Assembly (NCBI RefSeq): GCF_016859285.1
Contig: NC_053406.1
Span: 6,149,501-6,213,500, forward strand
Length of the DNA: 64,000 nt
Source of the DNA: Xiphias gladius
Lineage: Eukaryota; Chordata; Actinopteri; Istiophoriformes; Xiphiidae
Direction: 5' to 3'
How positions within the stretch are numbered: the stretch's first letter is position 1; every line of letters begins with the position of its first letter. Shown one piece after another: positions 1-17,987 of this stretch. The position numbers were made by a program, and so were the translations under genes. The notes under the pieces are model-generated. The model ran no database searches, was not told the origin of the DNA, and saw only the letters and a list, made by a program, of their open reading frames with translations.

Positions 1-5952
<5,952 letters not shown>

Positions 5953-7600
5953 AGCAGCTACAGCCCCTGAAAGGTCAGGGGCCAAGAGGACACGATGAAG
6001 AAGTGTGGGAGTGTGGGGCAGAGGAAGTGTGACAAGGGAGACAGGGTCACATCCACCTTTATTTAAAGAAGGGAATCTAGCAGAATATCCCAAACATGAG
6101 TAGATTCGCCCCCATATACTGTATATACAGAATAAACCTACTCTCCGAGACAGTTCAGTTACCCTGCACCCTTACTCACTGTATCCCTCCTCACCTTGCA
6201 TCACTCTGGAATGGTGCCTCCTGAAAATCCAAATTATTGGTCTTGTGACATTTCCGTGGAATCATGGTGGGTAACGTCGTTGCAAGTTTTGCACAGGCAC
6301 AACAGCTGATGGAGCACACAGCCAAAGGAAGGGAACAGAAGCACCCATTCTGCCCACACTAAAGATGAACCTGTCCCTACGGAGTGGGCATGTTTCGGAG
6401 TGGTTGAATTTTGTCAGATGGACTTGAAACTCTGCTTGCATGGACTCTGAATAGGCACATGATTTGACAAGGCCCCCTGAACTGTTTTAAGTACAGTGGA
6501 GATAACAGATGTTTGCGGAGAGGGCAGAACGGCAAGGAAAAAATAACCCCCATGTCTTAAAACAATGTGCACAAAGCCCACAGGACATGCATTTTAATGG
6601 TCTCACTGCCTCAAAGTGTGCCTCAAACTGCGGGAAGATTGTATTCTTTTTTTAATGAGTTTTTCTTTTTCTTTTGCCATTTAAGAATTTATCACGAGAC
6701 TTCTATGTGCCAGACTACTTCACTAGTCCACAAAAAAAACTTGTGTGAGGGAAATAATGAAAAAAGAGAAGGATCAATTAGACAAAAAGACGCCCTGAGC
6801 CTTTTGGTCCACTGTTTGAATCTCAGTTCATTTGGACCATTGAACACTGGAATGTTTTTAGAAAGATATATATGAGAAATTTCCAATAGTCTTTTAATGA
6901 ACTAAATATTTTATTTTTAGTTTCTTTTATTTTGAAATGACAATGTGCATTGTTTCTTTCAAATTTTTCAAATCAAAAGCATTATTGGACAAACGTGATC
7001 ACCTGTGAGTTATCTCTACCCCACTTGTCTTAAAGTCTAAAAGGATATCAGCCTTTTAAAGCGCCACCACACTCATGCTATCAACCATGACCAATAAACT
7101 CATTGAGAAATAACCGATGCTTTTAACATGTTAGGACCAAAACAAAAAGCAAATGTTTAGCAACTGTATTGTTTATACTGTGTTTTTAATGATCTGCTTC
7201 TGAATTGAATGTGCAAATATGTGCCGCTCTCTTTTTAAGTGTATTTGTTTTTATACAAGCAGGTGTGGGCGGAGTCTGTGGGTGGGGTTTCTCAGTAGGG
7301 ACATTACACTGCAATGCAAAGCCACCTCCCCGTTTTGACGTACGGTGCTCCTCCACTATCTGCGTCTGTGTTTGATTTTTGTGCAATATCCGAGTATATG
7401 AACCATATCTTATTATATTAAACCTTGGGCAAAGGCCTAAGCCTATAACGGTTTTGTCTGTCGGTTTCCGTGTGATGCAGCTGTGTTTCGCACTACTAGC
7501 CTTCAAATGTCTCAGACACTGGATATTGTCAAATGTACAGGCTTTTATTGTTTTGCTGGATTTTGTTTTCATAGGAGTTTTATTAAAGTTATTTTCCACC
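5953..7600 (+). other. pik3cb: pik3cb 3' UTR region with candidate poly(A) signals
   Basis: Follows the pik3cb stop codon. AATAAA hexamers occur at 6131-6136 and 7093-7098, and an ATTAAA near 7578. Either AATAAA could end the transcript; which is used cannot be told from sequence. No other gene seen. Confidence 0.5.
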
Positions 7601-8430
7601 GCGCTGCGTTTCCACCTGTGGTCCGTTTACTGCTGGACATGTGGGTTGTGTGACCATGTGCCCACTCAGGGCAGCACCATGGATTTTGTCTCTGATTTGA
7701 CAGCTGTCATGAATATTTATTGATTCCAGACCAGAAATATTTTCAGACCTATTTTTGTCTGCTTTATGCACAAGAGAGAATAAGTGAAGAAAGTGGTTTC
7801 TTCGCCAAATTGGGGGTAGTCATACCTGTCCATATGCTCCTCTTGTCATGTAAACTGGCTGAGTGCTATAAAGTTTTCCTCCTCTTTTTTTCTGTGAAGC
7901 TGAATTATATTAAAGCTTAGAGTATCAAATTGTGCATTCAAAAGTTTTAGTCATTCCCTGCATCAAGGCTAAAATGATGACAAGACACAAGTTATAGCGG
8001 AGGTAGCAATGAGGTAACCTGAGGTTGCATTTTATTTTGGTGTCATAGGACCTTTTGTATAGTATTGTCAGATCACACAGTCTCAGTTAGCATCAGTGGC
8101 TCAGTTACAGGATGCGCAGTTCCACAGAACAGACTTAATTCGAAGATTTTCTATTTGAGCAAGAGCATAAAATAACGATTCTCTCGCGGACACACTTACA
8201 AGGACATGAAAACAGGCTCTCATCAGTGGCTGGAAGAGCTGCTTATCTCCTCCACCCACACCAAACTGACTGAAGCAAAACAATAAGCAAAAGTAATCAC
8301 ATATTCTTAGAATCTGAGGAAAATGTAACTTGATAAACAAAAGACTTAGTCATTCTTCTATTTGCTTTTTCTGCTACTTGCAGTATTGCGTAACTTTACT
8401 CCCAAAAAGGACAATTCAACCAAAAAAGAA
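7601..8430. other. intergenic, nothing recognised
   Basis: Between the probable pik3cb 3' end and a hAT-like element. Short open frames exist but none resembles a known protein, and base composition is AT-rich non-coding. Confidence 0.5.
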
Positions 8431-8884
8431 CAGTAGTAGAGTCAGATACTTTACTGAAATGAAAGGTGTGATACCACACTGTAAAAAATGCAAATAAAAT
8501 TGCAAATAAAAGTCCTGCATTAAAATATTTACTCAATTAAAAGTATGAAAGTATTAGCAAATTGTACCTAAGTATATAAGGTTTATATTAATACAGATGC
8601 ATTATGTGTAAGTAGCATTTTACTGTCAAATTGGAGCTAATTTTAGCTATTTTATATGCTGTAAGGCATAAACTATAACAATTCATCATATTTTATATGT
8701 TCATCAAGTGTCTATCACTGTCAAAGAAATGTGGAATAGAAAGTACAATATTTCCCTCTGAAATGTTGTGAAGTTGAAATATAAAGTAGCATGAGATGGA
8801 AATACACAAGTAAAGTACAAGTACCTCAAACTTGTAGTTAAGTTCAATATTTGAGTAAATATATTTGGTTGCTTCCCAGCACTG
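8431..8884 (+). mobile_element. hAT-like miniature element (common fish repeat)
   Basis: Starts CAGTAGTAGAGTCAGATACT and ends TTCCCAGCACTG, an imperfect terminal inverted repeat of the CAGTG...CACTG type usual for hAT-like non-autonomous elements. The interior is the AGTAAAAGT/CTTGTACT-rich sequence I recognise as a high-copy teleost repeat (phrases such as AAAGTCCTGCATT and ATTTCCCTCTGAAATGT). It has no coding capacity. Related partial copies are at about 43160-43560 (reverse) and 59060-59345. The superfamily label is an inference from the ends; no clear 8-bp target duplication is visible. Confidence 0.6.
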
Positions 8885-9294
8885 AGAAGATGAATTGTCA
8901 CATTATCCTCTAAGACATTGTGATTTGATTATTTTGTACTTCTTGTACTCTTTGACATTCGTTATAATGATATGGCATGAGGCCATTTTCACAGCAGACA
9001 TTTTGACTTGTCATAATAGAGAAAGCACACGTGTTCATAAGAACATTAACTATGACTCCATTCTGTTCAAATTTCCCAGTGAGCCAGCATTAGCAATACC
9101 AGGACATTGATACTGAAGCAGCTGAATGGAGCTCAGTGATCATTAACTTTTAAGTTTTGTTTTGCTCGGTGCCGTGATATAAGATTGTGCCCTGAGGAAT
9201 ATGGTACAAGGTTACTTCTCCTTGCCTATGCACAGTGTGTGCTGTGTTTAGTGGTGCAAATTTTTCTGGTCAGTTTAGTTTATGGGAACTGAAG

Positions 9295-9297
<3 letters not shown>
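8885..9297. other. intergenic, nothing recognised
   Basis: Non-coding sequence between the hAT-like element and a TG microsatellite. It includes a CACGTG at about 9028, with no promoter context around it. Confidence 0.45.

Positions 9298-9353
<56 letters not shown>
9298..9353. repeat. (TG)n microsatellite
   Basis: About 56 bases of uninterrupted TG dinucleotide. Confidence 0.97.
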
Positions 9354-9354
<1 letters not shown>

Positions 9355-9841
9355 CCCATGCTCGCATGTGTGTCAGCACTTCCTCTGGTGACCTCCTATC
9401 TCAGGTTAGAATTAAAGGTTATTAAGGGAATCTTCACAAATACCAACCTCCTCATCATGGCCCTCCTTTGTGTGCATGCTGTTAATTGTCTGCAGGGCAC
9501 AAAAGTGCTGTGTTATTGCTGTGTGTATGACTCAGGACATGTATTTCTTTTCACTCTGTGGGAAATGTAAACAAAGTCTCGACCTTCAGCGATCATCATT
9601 TATTGATTCTCTTTTACTTGAAGCCACAATCATTGCTCAGTGTGAATCATCTGCTGTATGTGTGCTGTTGTTCACTGCAGTTATGTAATACAGTAACCTG
9701 GTCGAAGGGTTGTTCATAGGGAGTGAAGACACAGTGGCAGATGTCCTTCCTGGAAGGTGTAAACAAGGGATAAAAAAATCTTAAAATGAAAAATCATCTG
9801 AAAATAAAGAACAAATCCAAGGCCAGTGAAGAACGGATATA

Positions 9842-11330
9842 TATCTACATTCACCAAGCCCTTTATTAGGAACACCATACTGTACTGGGTAGGGCCTCCC
9901 TTTGCTCCCAAAACAGCCACAGTTCTTCATGGCCTGGATTCCACAAGATGTTGAAAACTTTCTTCTGAGATTCTGTTCCATGTTGACATCATTGCATCAC
10001 ATCATTTCTGCAGCTTTATCAGCTGCACATTCATGCCGCCAATCTCCCGCTCTACCACATCCCAAAGGTGTTCTACTGGGATCCAGATCTGGTGACCGGG
10101 GAGGTCACTGAAGTTCACTGAACTCACTGTCATGTTCGCGAAAACCAGACGACGTTTGCTTTGTGACGTGGTGCATTATCATGCTGGAAGTGGCCATTAG
10201 AAGATGGTAAACTGTGGCCATAAATGGATGCACATGGTCAGCAGCAACATTCAGATAGGCTGTGGCACTCAAATGATGATTGATCCGTATAACGGGGCCA
10301 TAAGTCTGCCAAGACGACATTGCCCAGACCATTACAGCACCACCACCATCCTGGACTCTTGACACAAGGCAGATTGGGTCCGTGGATTCCTGCTACTGTA
10401 TCAGAACAGACTGTTCAGACCAGGTTATGTGTTTCCAGTCTTCAGCTGTCCAGTTTTGGAGAGCATGTGCCCACTGCAGCTTCAGATTTCTGCTCTTGGC
10501 TGACAGGAGTGGAACCCCACGTGTTTCAAAAATCTAAAGTTGTCACTAAATGTCACCGGCCGCCTCTGCTCTGAAACTCACTGTATGAGGATCTAAGACA
10601 GGCAAAGTCAGTATCCTCTTTTCAATCTCTTCTTAAAACCACTTTTATCTTATCAGCTTTTTTTTTTTAACTGATGGTATTTGTTGTAATTGTTTAATTA
10701 TTTATCTTGTTTTAGTTCACATTTTTTGATGTATTACTTTTCTTCTATGTCTTTACTATAAAGTCCTTTGTAACTGTGTTTTGAAAGGTGATCTATAAAT
10801 GGTATTATTATCATTAGGATTATCAGTCTGCTGTTGTAGCCTATTCGCCTCAAGGCTGGACATGTTGTTCATTCCGAGATGCTTTTCTACTCACCACAGC
10901 TGTAGAGAGTTGCTATCTGAGTTGCCGTAGCCTTTCTGTCAGCTCCAACGACTCTGGCCATTCTCGCCTGACCTCTCCTGTCAACAAGGTGTTTCTGTTC
11001 ATGGAACCGCTGCTCACTGGAGGTTTTTTGTTTTTCGCACCATTCTGACAAAAAACTCTAGAGGCTGCTGCGTGTGAAAATCCCAGGAGATCAGCAGTTC
11101 CAGAAACACTCAAACTAGCCCATCTGGCACCAACAATCCTACCACGGTCAAAGTCACTGAGATCACATTTTGTCCCCATTCTGATGTCAGATGTGAACAT
11201 TAACTGAAGCTCCTGACCTTTATCTGCAGGATATTATTATTACACTGCTGCCACATGACTGGCTGATTGGACAATCGCATGAAAAAGGAGGTGTACAGGT
11301 GTTCCTAATAAAGCGCTCGGTGAGTGTATA
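9842..11330 (-). mobile_element. degraded Tc1-like DNA transposon
   Basis: The ends form an inverted repeat: CTTTATTAGGAACACC at about 9861-9876 and GGTGTTCCTAATAAAG at about 11300-11315, each flanked by a variant of CACTCACCGAGCG. On the minus strand two transposase fragments are readable. Positions 11200-10913 carry an N-terminal helix-turn-helix region (CDLSDFDRGRIVGARWASL, then ADLLGFSHAAASRVF). Positions 10365-10105 carry a catalytic-core fragment (GGGAVMVWAMSSW, then ATAYLNVAADHVHPFMATVY and FREHDSEFSELQ). Both match the Tc1/mariner transposase layout. Stops and frameshifts break the frame, so the copy is dead. A LINE-like tail is inserted near 10553-10832. Confidence 0.85.
10553..10832 (+). 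mobile_element. 5'-truncated LINE 3' end nested in the Tc1-like element
   Basis: A plus-strand stretch resembles the end of an L2-type LINE: a decayed peptide like LRQAKSVSSFQSLLKTTF, then TTTTGAAAGGTGATCTATAAATG followed by an ATTATTATCATTAGG-type tail. It interrupts the transposase of the surrounding element, so it inserted later. The family call is tentative. Confidence 0.5.
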
Positions 11331-12445
11331 TACCCTTTAAATGTAGAGGATTTCTGGTTAGATAATCATGGTAGTCATGACTGCCAGTCAAAGCAGATGT
11401 CACCCACATCATGACTCACACATGCTTAGGGAATTCCACCCACCTGCAGGATCTCCCAGTTTACCGCTGACACCAGTAAATGAAATGTGTTTATGATTAA
11501 AAGAGAGGGCGGTGAAGGGAGTGACCTGGGAATCAATCTCATCTGACTGTCAAAGTCAGATCCACCTACACTCAGACCTACAACTGAATGGAGCAAGTTT
11601 GCACCTCTTCTCTAAAGGTTGTCGTAAGGCTTCCTGGGAAACGTAGGACACCGCAAAGCAAACATGCCAAGAAAGGGAAAGCCAACAATAGAGCCCCGTA
11701 GAGTATAAAGCTCTCAGTGTGATATCATACGACTTGGTTGGTGAGTGGACAATGAGCATCATAAGGCAGACAGCAGGGTGTGTTGTTGACTAGAGTGCCA
11801 CCTCAGTGGGGGTGGGTGGCCCTGAAAATGGCACTCAGTACTCAGCACTAAGTCCAGATTTCTGCACTGAGCGATTCTACGGAGAATCTTGGCTTGAGAA
11901 GAGGAAAACATGGTGGATGCCTTACCAGCATGTGAAAAACGCATACAGCGTGTGCTCTCCAGTGTCAGCCAGTCATGATGAACTGTGATGGGCAGGCTTG
12001 GCCCAAAGCAGAGTCCCATTCATTGTAACAGGATGCTGAACAAAGCTCTCAGTCTGGAACAAGGAGAGGATGTAAAACCCTCACCCCACTCATATGTTTC
12101 ACCTGATGATGCAAGCGAGAGAGATGGAGAGATTAGAGCCTGGATTGTGTTTTCAAGTACTTCCAAGTACCTTCTAGTACCTACCATATGACAACATAGC
12201 AGTTATGACTGTGTTCTTTTGTACAACTATACCTTTATGAATACATGTACAGTGGCATATGTACTTTTCTCTATTAAATAACAATTTCAAAAGACATTTT
12301 ATCCGTTCTTCTTTCCGGAAGAAAAAAAAAGAGAAAAAAAAGACGTCTTATTAAAGAAGTCCAGTCGGTTGTCGAATTAAATTTAGCCCGTGTGTTTATT
12401 ATGGGACACTTCAACTAACTCGCTAGTAGTTTTTTTTTTTTTACA
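11331..12445. other. intergenic sequence upstream of per2, no gene recognised
   Basis: Between the Tc1-like element and the per2 promoter. Contains short A-rich runs (12325-12340). No open frame here resembles a known protein. Confidence 0.5.
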
Positions 12446-12559
12446 ATGGGCAACAACCGTGTGCTGCTTACATCAGAGCCGAGCCGAAATCAAATGCTCT
12501 TATCTCTAATATTTAGTGTGGTTCATCGTTTTCCTGGTTGTTTCACCCTCGTACTTTTT

Positions 12560-12995
12560 TTTTTCTGCATTTATGTAATTTCATCACTGGATACGTTGTT
12601 TTGGATTCGGCGTAGTCGTAACTACCCCTGTCTCCCGCCGCACGATACACATAACATGGTATTCCACGTGCAGTGGATGACTTGTTTATATAAAGCGACG
12701 GACAGGGCTCTGGACCAATGACCTCCCACTGCTGCAGTTCCGTCACGTTCTCCATGGAAACCCGTAGCTTCCAGCCAATCGGGAAATGCTGGGGGAGGAG
12801 TCTGAATTGAGGTCGCGCGCCGAGCTCGCCGATTCGCCAGTGGGCCAGAGCCGGAGAGAGCCGGGGAGGAACCGTCGGCCACTGTGTCAAACCGTCTAAA
12901 GCGGCTCCCAGTGAGGAATGCTAGATGCTCTAACTGAATGTGTTGTTCACTGGTCGGTTTTTTGCTTTTACTTGAAACCTAGGACGAACGGACAG
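12560..12995 (+). promoter_or_regulatory. per2: probable per2 promoter and first non-coding exon
   Basis: A cluster of clock-related motifs lies upstream of a GC-rich stretch. There is a D-box TTATGTAA (12571-12578), a canonical E-box CACGTG (12665-12670), an E2-like GTCACGTTCTCCA with CACGTT at 12744-12749, and a CCAAT box near 12774. Zebrafish per2 is light-induced through adjacent E- and D-boxes near its start, and mouse Per2 uses a non-canonical CACGTT E2 element close to its start site. A possible untranslated exon 1 ends at GGACAG|GTGATT (12995); start site and exon limits are inferred, not seen. Confidence 0.65.
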
Positions 12996-15418
12996 GTGAT
13001 TTTTACTCCAGCAGCACAGGTTGGTTTTCTTTAATTTTTACCCTTTGGTTTTAGTTAGAATGAAAAACCGAGTTCAAAAAATAAGTTGCATAACCCAATC
13101 CAATGTGCGCATGCGCAAAAATTCTGATTGCTCTACTTTTTGTACTTTTATAACCAAAAATGCCGTTTTGCGGTTTCTCTGTTCACTCGTAGGGAAAGAA
13201 AAATGTTGTCGTATGTGAAATGGCTCCTCTGCGGCCAAGTGGCTGTTGTTTTATTGCGTGTTTTTCAGGATATTGTTACTTTTACATAACTGTGTCAGTG
13301 TACCGTGCAGTGGATTGCAGGTCAACGTGTGTGTGGATTTTGAATAGCAGGTCAATGGGAGTAAGATGGGGGAAGGGATGCTTGTTCCCATTACAAAAAT
13401 GTTTTATTAAATTATATTAGGTGGATTTGTGTCAACTGTAATTGGGCGGATGTTATGTGAAAAAAAAAAAAAAAAAAAAACGGGATTTCATTTATGTAGT
13501 AAGTAGGTTTATTTCTAGCTTACTATTTGAGGTCCTATGTAGAAAGCTGCTGTCCGCACACTCACACAGAAAACTGTCTCTCTGCCACAAAGCACCTGTG
13601 GATATTAAGTCGACATGATAGGCACATTACTTTTGCAACGCTGTGATGTTCAATATGATCTGCTCGTTGGTGCTAGCCCCTTATTAGATAACCACAGGTA
13701 GACCTTGAGCTGATTTTGACCCCTGATTATGGCAAATGCGGTGTCTCCATATGACCCCGCAGAGAGCAACCGGGAATGTTCCTGTAGGACAAGAAGAATG
13801 AGTGACTCTTGGCAACGTTTTTTGAGCTGCAAAGAAGAGACATTGTGTCACACCAGCAGTAGAAAGGCTTAGGGGCATTCTAGTAGAAGTTGTTTTTTTA
13901 GTTGTATTAGTATGGCCCTTACCATTTCCACGAATCTAGGCTATAAGTAAAATGGGACAATGTAGTAAGTTTTGTAGTATAATGGCAGATACTGTGATGT
14001 CATTTTAATGAAATGCTGGAGTAGACCTCAAAAAGAGTGATTAGGAGTCATAAATTATACAGCACCTTTGCAGCCCTCCTATCCTCTTCTAATTACACTT
14101 GACTGATGTGTTTTAACTGGGTTGTATAAATATTTGTCTCCGGCATTTTTCTAGCTTATCCTCAACTATGCTCATGTCGTTTCTGTCTCAGATGTCATCA
14201 AGGACTGCGCTTGAGCGTAGTCGGATACGAGTAAGCATGTGGTTTTATGAAACAGGGCTACCACTGCTTTGTGCTGCACTGTAGCCAAATCCATGTGACT
14301 GGAGCAGCGTTGTATAATGCCTGAGATCTGTGCTAGTGTGTTGGGTGTATCAGTGCTCTGGCTGAGGCTGGAGTTCATTGTCATTATGTCATTCTTCTGC
14401 TCTGTCTTGGGAGTTGCATGGTCGTGTGCACATATCTCAGCGCTGTGAAGATTTGGTGGAAAAGTTGTCATTGATTACCTGCAAAAGCCTGCCTGCTGTT
14501 CTGAGGAGATGGGGTCTCTGTTAAGCTCACGCCAATATTGAGTGTTCTGTTTAGAGTTTAAAACAAACATCGATCCGGGAAATCCATCACGTTTGGTTGA
14601 GCTGATAGTGATTTTGGCCAATGTCATGACTGTTTGGGCAGGTTTTGGACCGCAAAGTGTTGAATATCTTCATGATAGCACAGTATTTATATGTGAAAAA
14701 TTATGGCAATATGAAGATAATCCTCTTTATGCTGCAGTTTGATGTATTTTGCATTTGGCAACTGTTTTAACCTAGTTTTTAAATATTTTGTAGCATTTAT
14801 TGTTGGCTGTTCAAGGCTTTAATACCCTGCTGCATACAGTTAACACTGCTTCCAACTGACTAAAAACAAATAGTTTGCTGATAAATTGTTAACAATCAAT
14901 TTTATGATTTAATGTGCTGTGTCATAAACTTAAACATACTATTCTTGGAGTTTTGATCTCTTTTCTTTTTGCAAAATTATATAATAGGTCTTTATATCTG
15001 ACATTATCATAACTTGTGGTCAAACCCTAACCCTTGATTGGCTGACATCATTCTAACCTGTTGTTGCTCCTTCCTCTCTCCCAATTGGTCACCTGCAGCA
15101 ACCAATAGAAAGTCCCCGACAAGCACTTGGCTCCTTGCTCAGTTAAACTGGAGAGTGGGTCATTTCCGAAGGTGACAGTGAATGTGTGGGTGTTTGGAAA
15201 GTCGGCTTGGTTTTTTGTAGATCTTTAGAACATGCACAACTTTCCCTAAAACTCTGAAAACTCCTTATCTAAAGACTGAAGAATAGACATGTTGCTGAAT
15301 GTGAATACTTATATAAATAGCTGCAACTTGATCATGGGTAGCAAGAAAACAGTGATATATTTTGGATTTTGCTGCGGTGCCTGTTGCCAGTATTTCCTAT
15401 TAGGGCTTTAACAGACAT

Positions 15419-16262
15419 ACACTACCGGTCAAAAGTAATAGAACACCGCAGTTTTTCCAGATGTTAATTCAGTTTACATAATTCAGTGTCGTAGTATTTC
15501 TGAAATTAGAGCATGAAGCAAATAAACAATTCAAGATTTTAAAAACAACGAATCATGGAATCTTCTTGTTGAAGTAAATTTAATATAAATTTTGACTCGT
15601 TCAACAGCCGAACACAATCGTGCTGTTCTTACTAAAACGGAAATCAAACATTGCTCAGAAAGTTTGATCCAACACCGGTGCTGAAGTTAAGTTCCCACAA
15701 ACGTGTTGCACTTGAAGGTTGCTTTGCTTTCACCTTCTGTCCAGTTCATCCCAAACCAGCTCCATGGGGTTTAAGTGTGGAGACTCTGCTGGTCTTCCAT
15801 CATTTGAAGCCACAGTCTAGTTCTTTTCCAGTCTTTCTTCCTTTTGTTACTTGTCTCTTTCTCACCATTGTGATAGCAACATACAGTCCTACTTCCTGCA
15901 GTACAGTGTCCTAATAATGCATCAGAGGGTGGTGTAGTAACAAAGTCTGTTCCAACACTGCTGTTGTACAGACAGAGGGCACCAGTCGGAGATGCTTGAA
16001 TTAACTTATGATGCATTCATTCATTTACTTCCATTGCTGCAGAAAAGCTGTGAGGTAACCAGTTTCCTAATTCTTGAAAAAGGCCTTTCCCATGAAATTT
16101 ACATGACTTTCAAGTCTTTGGCGACCTAACTTTTTTTTTTTTAAACCTTTGGCAGTTTACTGCTGACCTTTGTACCACTTAAGGTTATTCACTGGACTCC
16201 ATGATTAAATATCAACAGAAACTGGAAAATGGGGATCCTTTAAAACCTATGACTGGTAGTGT
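15419..16262 (-). mobile_element. decayed Tc1-like element in per2 intron 1
   Basis: The left end reads CACTACCGGTCAAAAGTAAT and the right end ATGACTGGTAGTGTAA, the inverted repeat of a common teleost Tc1-like family. On the minus strand, at about 15800-15740, a degraded transposase C-terminus is recognisable around the phrase for PMELVWDEL. At about 845 bp it is internally deleted and cannot encode transposase. Confidence 0.75.
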
Positions 16263-16998
16263 AAATAGCCTGTTGTTCTGTTGTCAAACTGTTACTCTTG
16301 TATTTGTAGAGAATATAATTTATTTATAATTTGTGAAACTCAACCTGTATTTACACTGTTGGTGCTCATTCTACTAACAGAGTTGTTAGAAATTATCTAA
16401 AGTAACTAGTGTAAATACTGAAAATAATGTTATGACACAAGATAAATGTTACTTTAGGGACTGTTACATCTTTTTTATATTGTTTGTTGAATCAGGGGCA
16501 CTGCACTGTGTTACATAAGGCTACGTTTATTTGATTTAGTCTAAAGTGAACATGGACAATGCATCAACACATCTGCTCATCATCTGTATCTGTGGGTTCT
16601 GCACTCTTGGCATTAATGATAATACAGTTTATTTGTGACGCAGAGCTATTCTCTCCCCAGAGATAGATTTTCTCCTACCTGTTTATTAGTTAGTTTGTGA
16701 TGAGACGAGAGCCATCAGCTGCAGGGAGAGGAGACATCTTGAATAGTACAGATGATTTCAAAGCATTTTGTTTTTCCAACATCCATATTAATCATAATTG
16801 TTAGTGCAAGGTGAAGGTTTTTTTTTTGTGTTGTGTCTTCTGAGCTGTGTTTTCATCTCTGCAGACTCGCCTTTCTTGTGAAAGAGCTCTTTTGAAAAAT
16901 TGAACTGGATCACACTGGTCTGGGGCTTAAATCCAGCCAGAAAGGGCAAATGATGGACTATTTACTGTGCAAACCTTTTGAAGGATGGATCCCAGCAG

Positions 16999-17144
<146 letters not shown>

Positions 17145-17464
17145 CACACAACTGCAAAATCGTTTTATCTGTGTCCTGTGTCCTCTTCTTTATGATTGAC
17201 TTTTAAAAACGCTGAGATCCAAAGGTGCACTGGCTGATCAGATCAAAGTGATGGCCACTGTATTTTTGATGGAGATCAGTGGGGATTTCTTTCAAACACC
17301 ATTGACTGCATATAATATTAGGACCATATTATATTTCTTTAATCTATAAAAGTGCACTGTATTGTAAATGGTTGGTCTGAGTAATTTCACCTGTGTTTTA
17401 TTTTCCTCCTTTAGACTACATCTTGCCTCCCGTGGCATCAACTTCATTTACCAGTTCCAGTGCC

Positions 17465-17497
17465 ATGCACTTCATGGCATTGCCATGTGTAAAGTAA
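17465..17497 (+). promoter_or_regulatory. per2: upstream ORF in the per2 leader
   Basis: ATG at 17465 opens an 11-codon frame (MHFMALPCVK, stop TAA at 17495-17497), 36 bases before the per2 start codon and inside the exon that begins at 17415. A second tiny frame starts at 17485. Upstream ORFs that damp translation are known for mammalian Per2; whether this one does so is an inference. Confidence 0.55.
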
Positions 17498-17532
17498 CTT
17501 AATCGCCCGTCTTCTGCATTTTGGCCCGTCCC

Positions 17533-17987
17533 ATGTCTGAGGACAGTGATCCAAAGCACTACCCGTACTCAACCCTGGACAGGCCTAAACGGAACCGGGA
17601 AAGGGTCGACTTCCAAGTGGAGGAAGAGGAGGGATCTCCCTGCGGTTCCATTAGCCAACTTCGCCGCATGGCCAGCAGTTACAGCGAGGGTTGTGGTGGT
17701 CGGGACGGGGTTGAACTGGAACCAGAGTTAGGATTGGCCTCCGAGGGGAGCGACAGCAGCCATGAGCACCCGGCCTCGCCGGGCTCCCCGCATGACGACA
17801 GGAAGAGGCCACGCCCACCCTTGCACGAGGACGTAGAGATGGGTGGCAGTGGCTCAAGTGGGAGCGGAACAGAATCCCATGGCAACGAGTCGCATGGCAA
17901 TGAGTCCCATGGCAATGAATCAGTGGGCAGCTCTAATGGCAATGGCAAGGATTCCGCTCTCTTGGAGTCTTCAGGGAGCAACAAGAG
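17533..17987 (+). CDS. per2: per2 first coding exon (N-terminal region)
   Basis: Encodes about 152 residues, from [13 protein letters not shown] through a tract of three HGNES units to [24 protein letters not shown] is a hallmark of vertebrate PER N-termini. The frame upstream of 17533 opens only with TTG, so the ATG at 17533 is chosen; an 11-codon upstream ORF precedes it. The donor is GAG|GTGAGG in phase 2. Confidence 0.9.
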
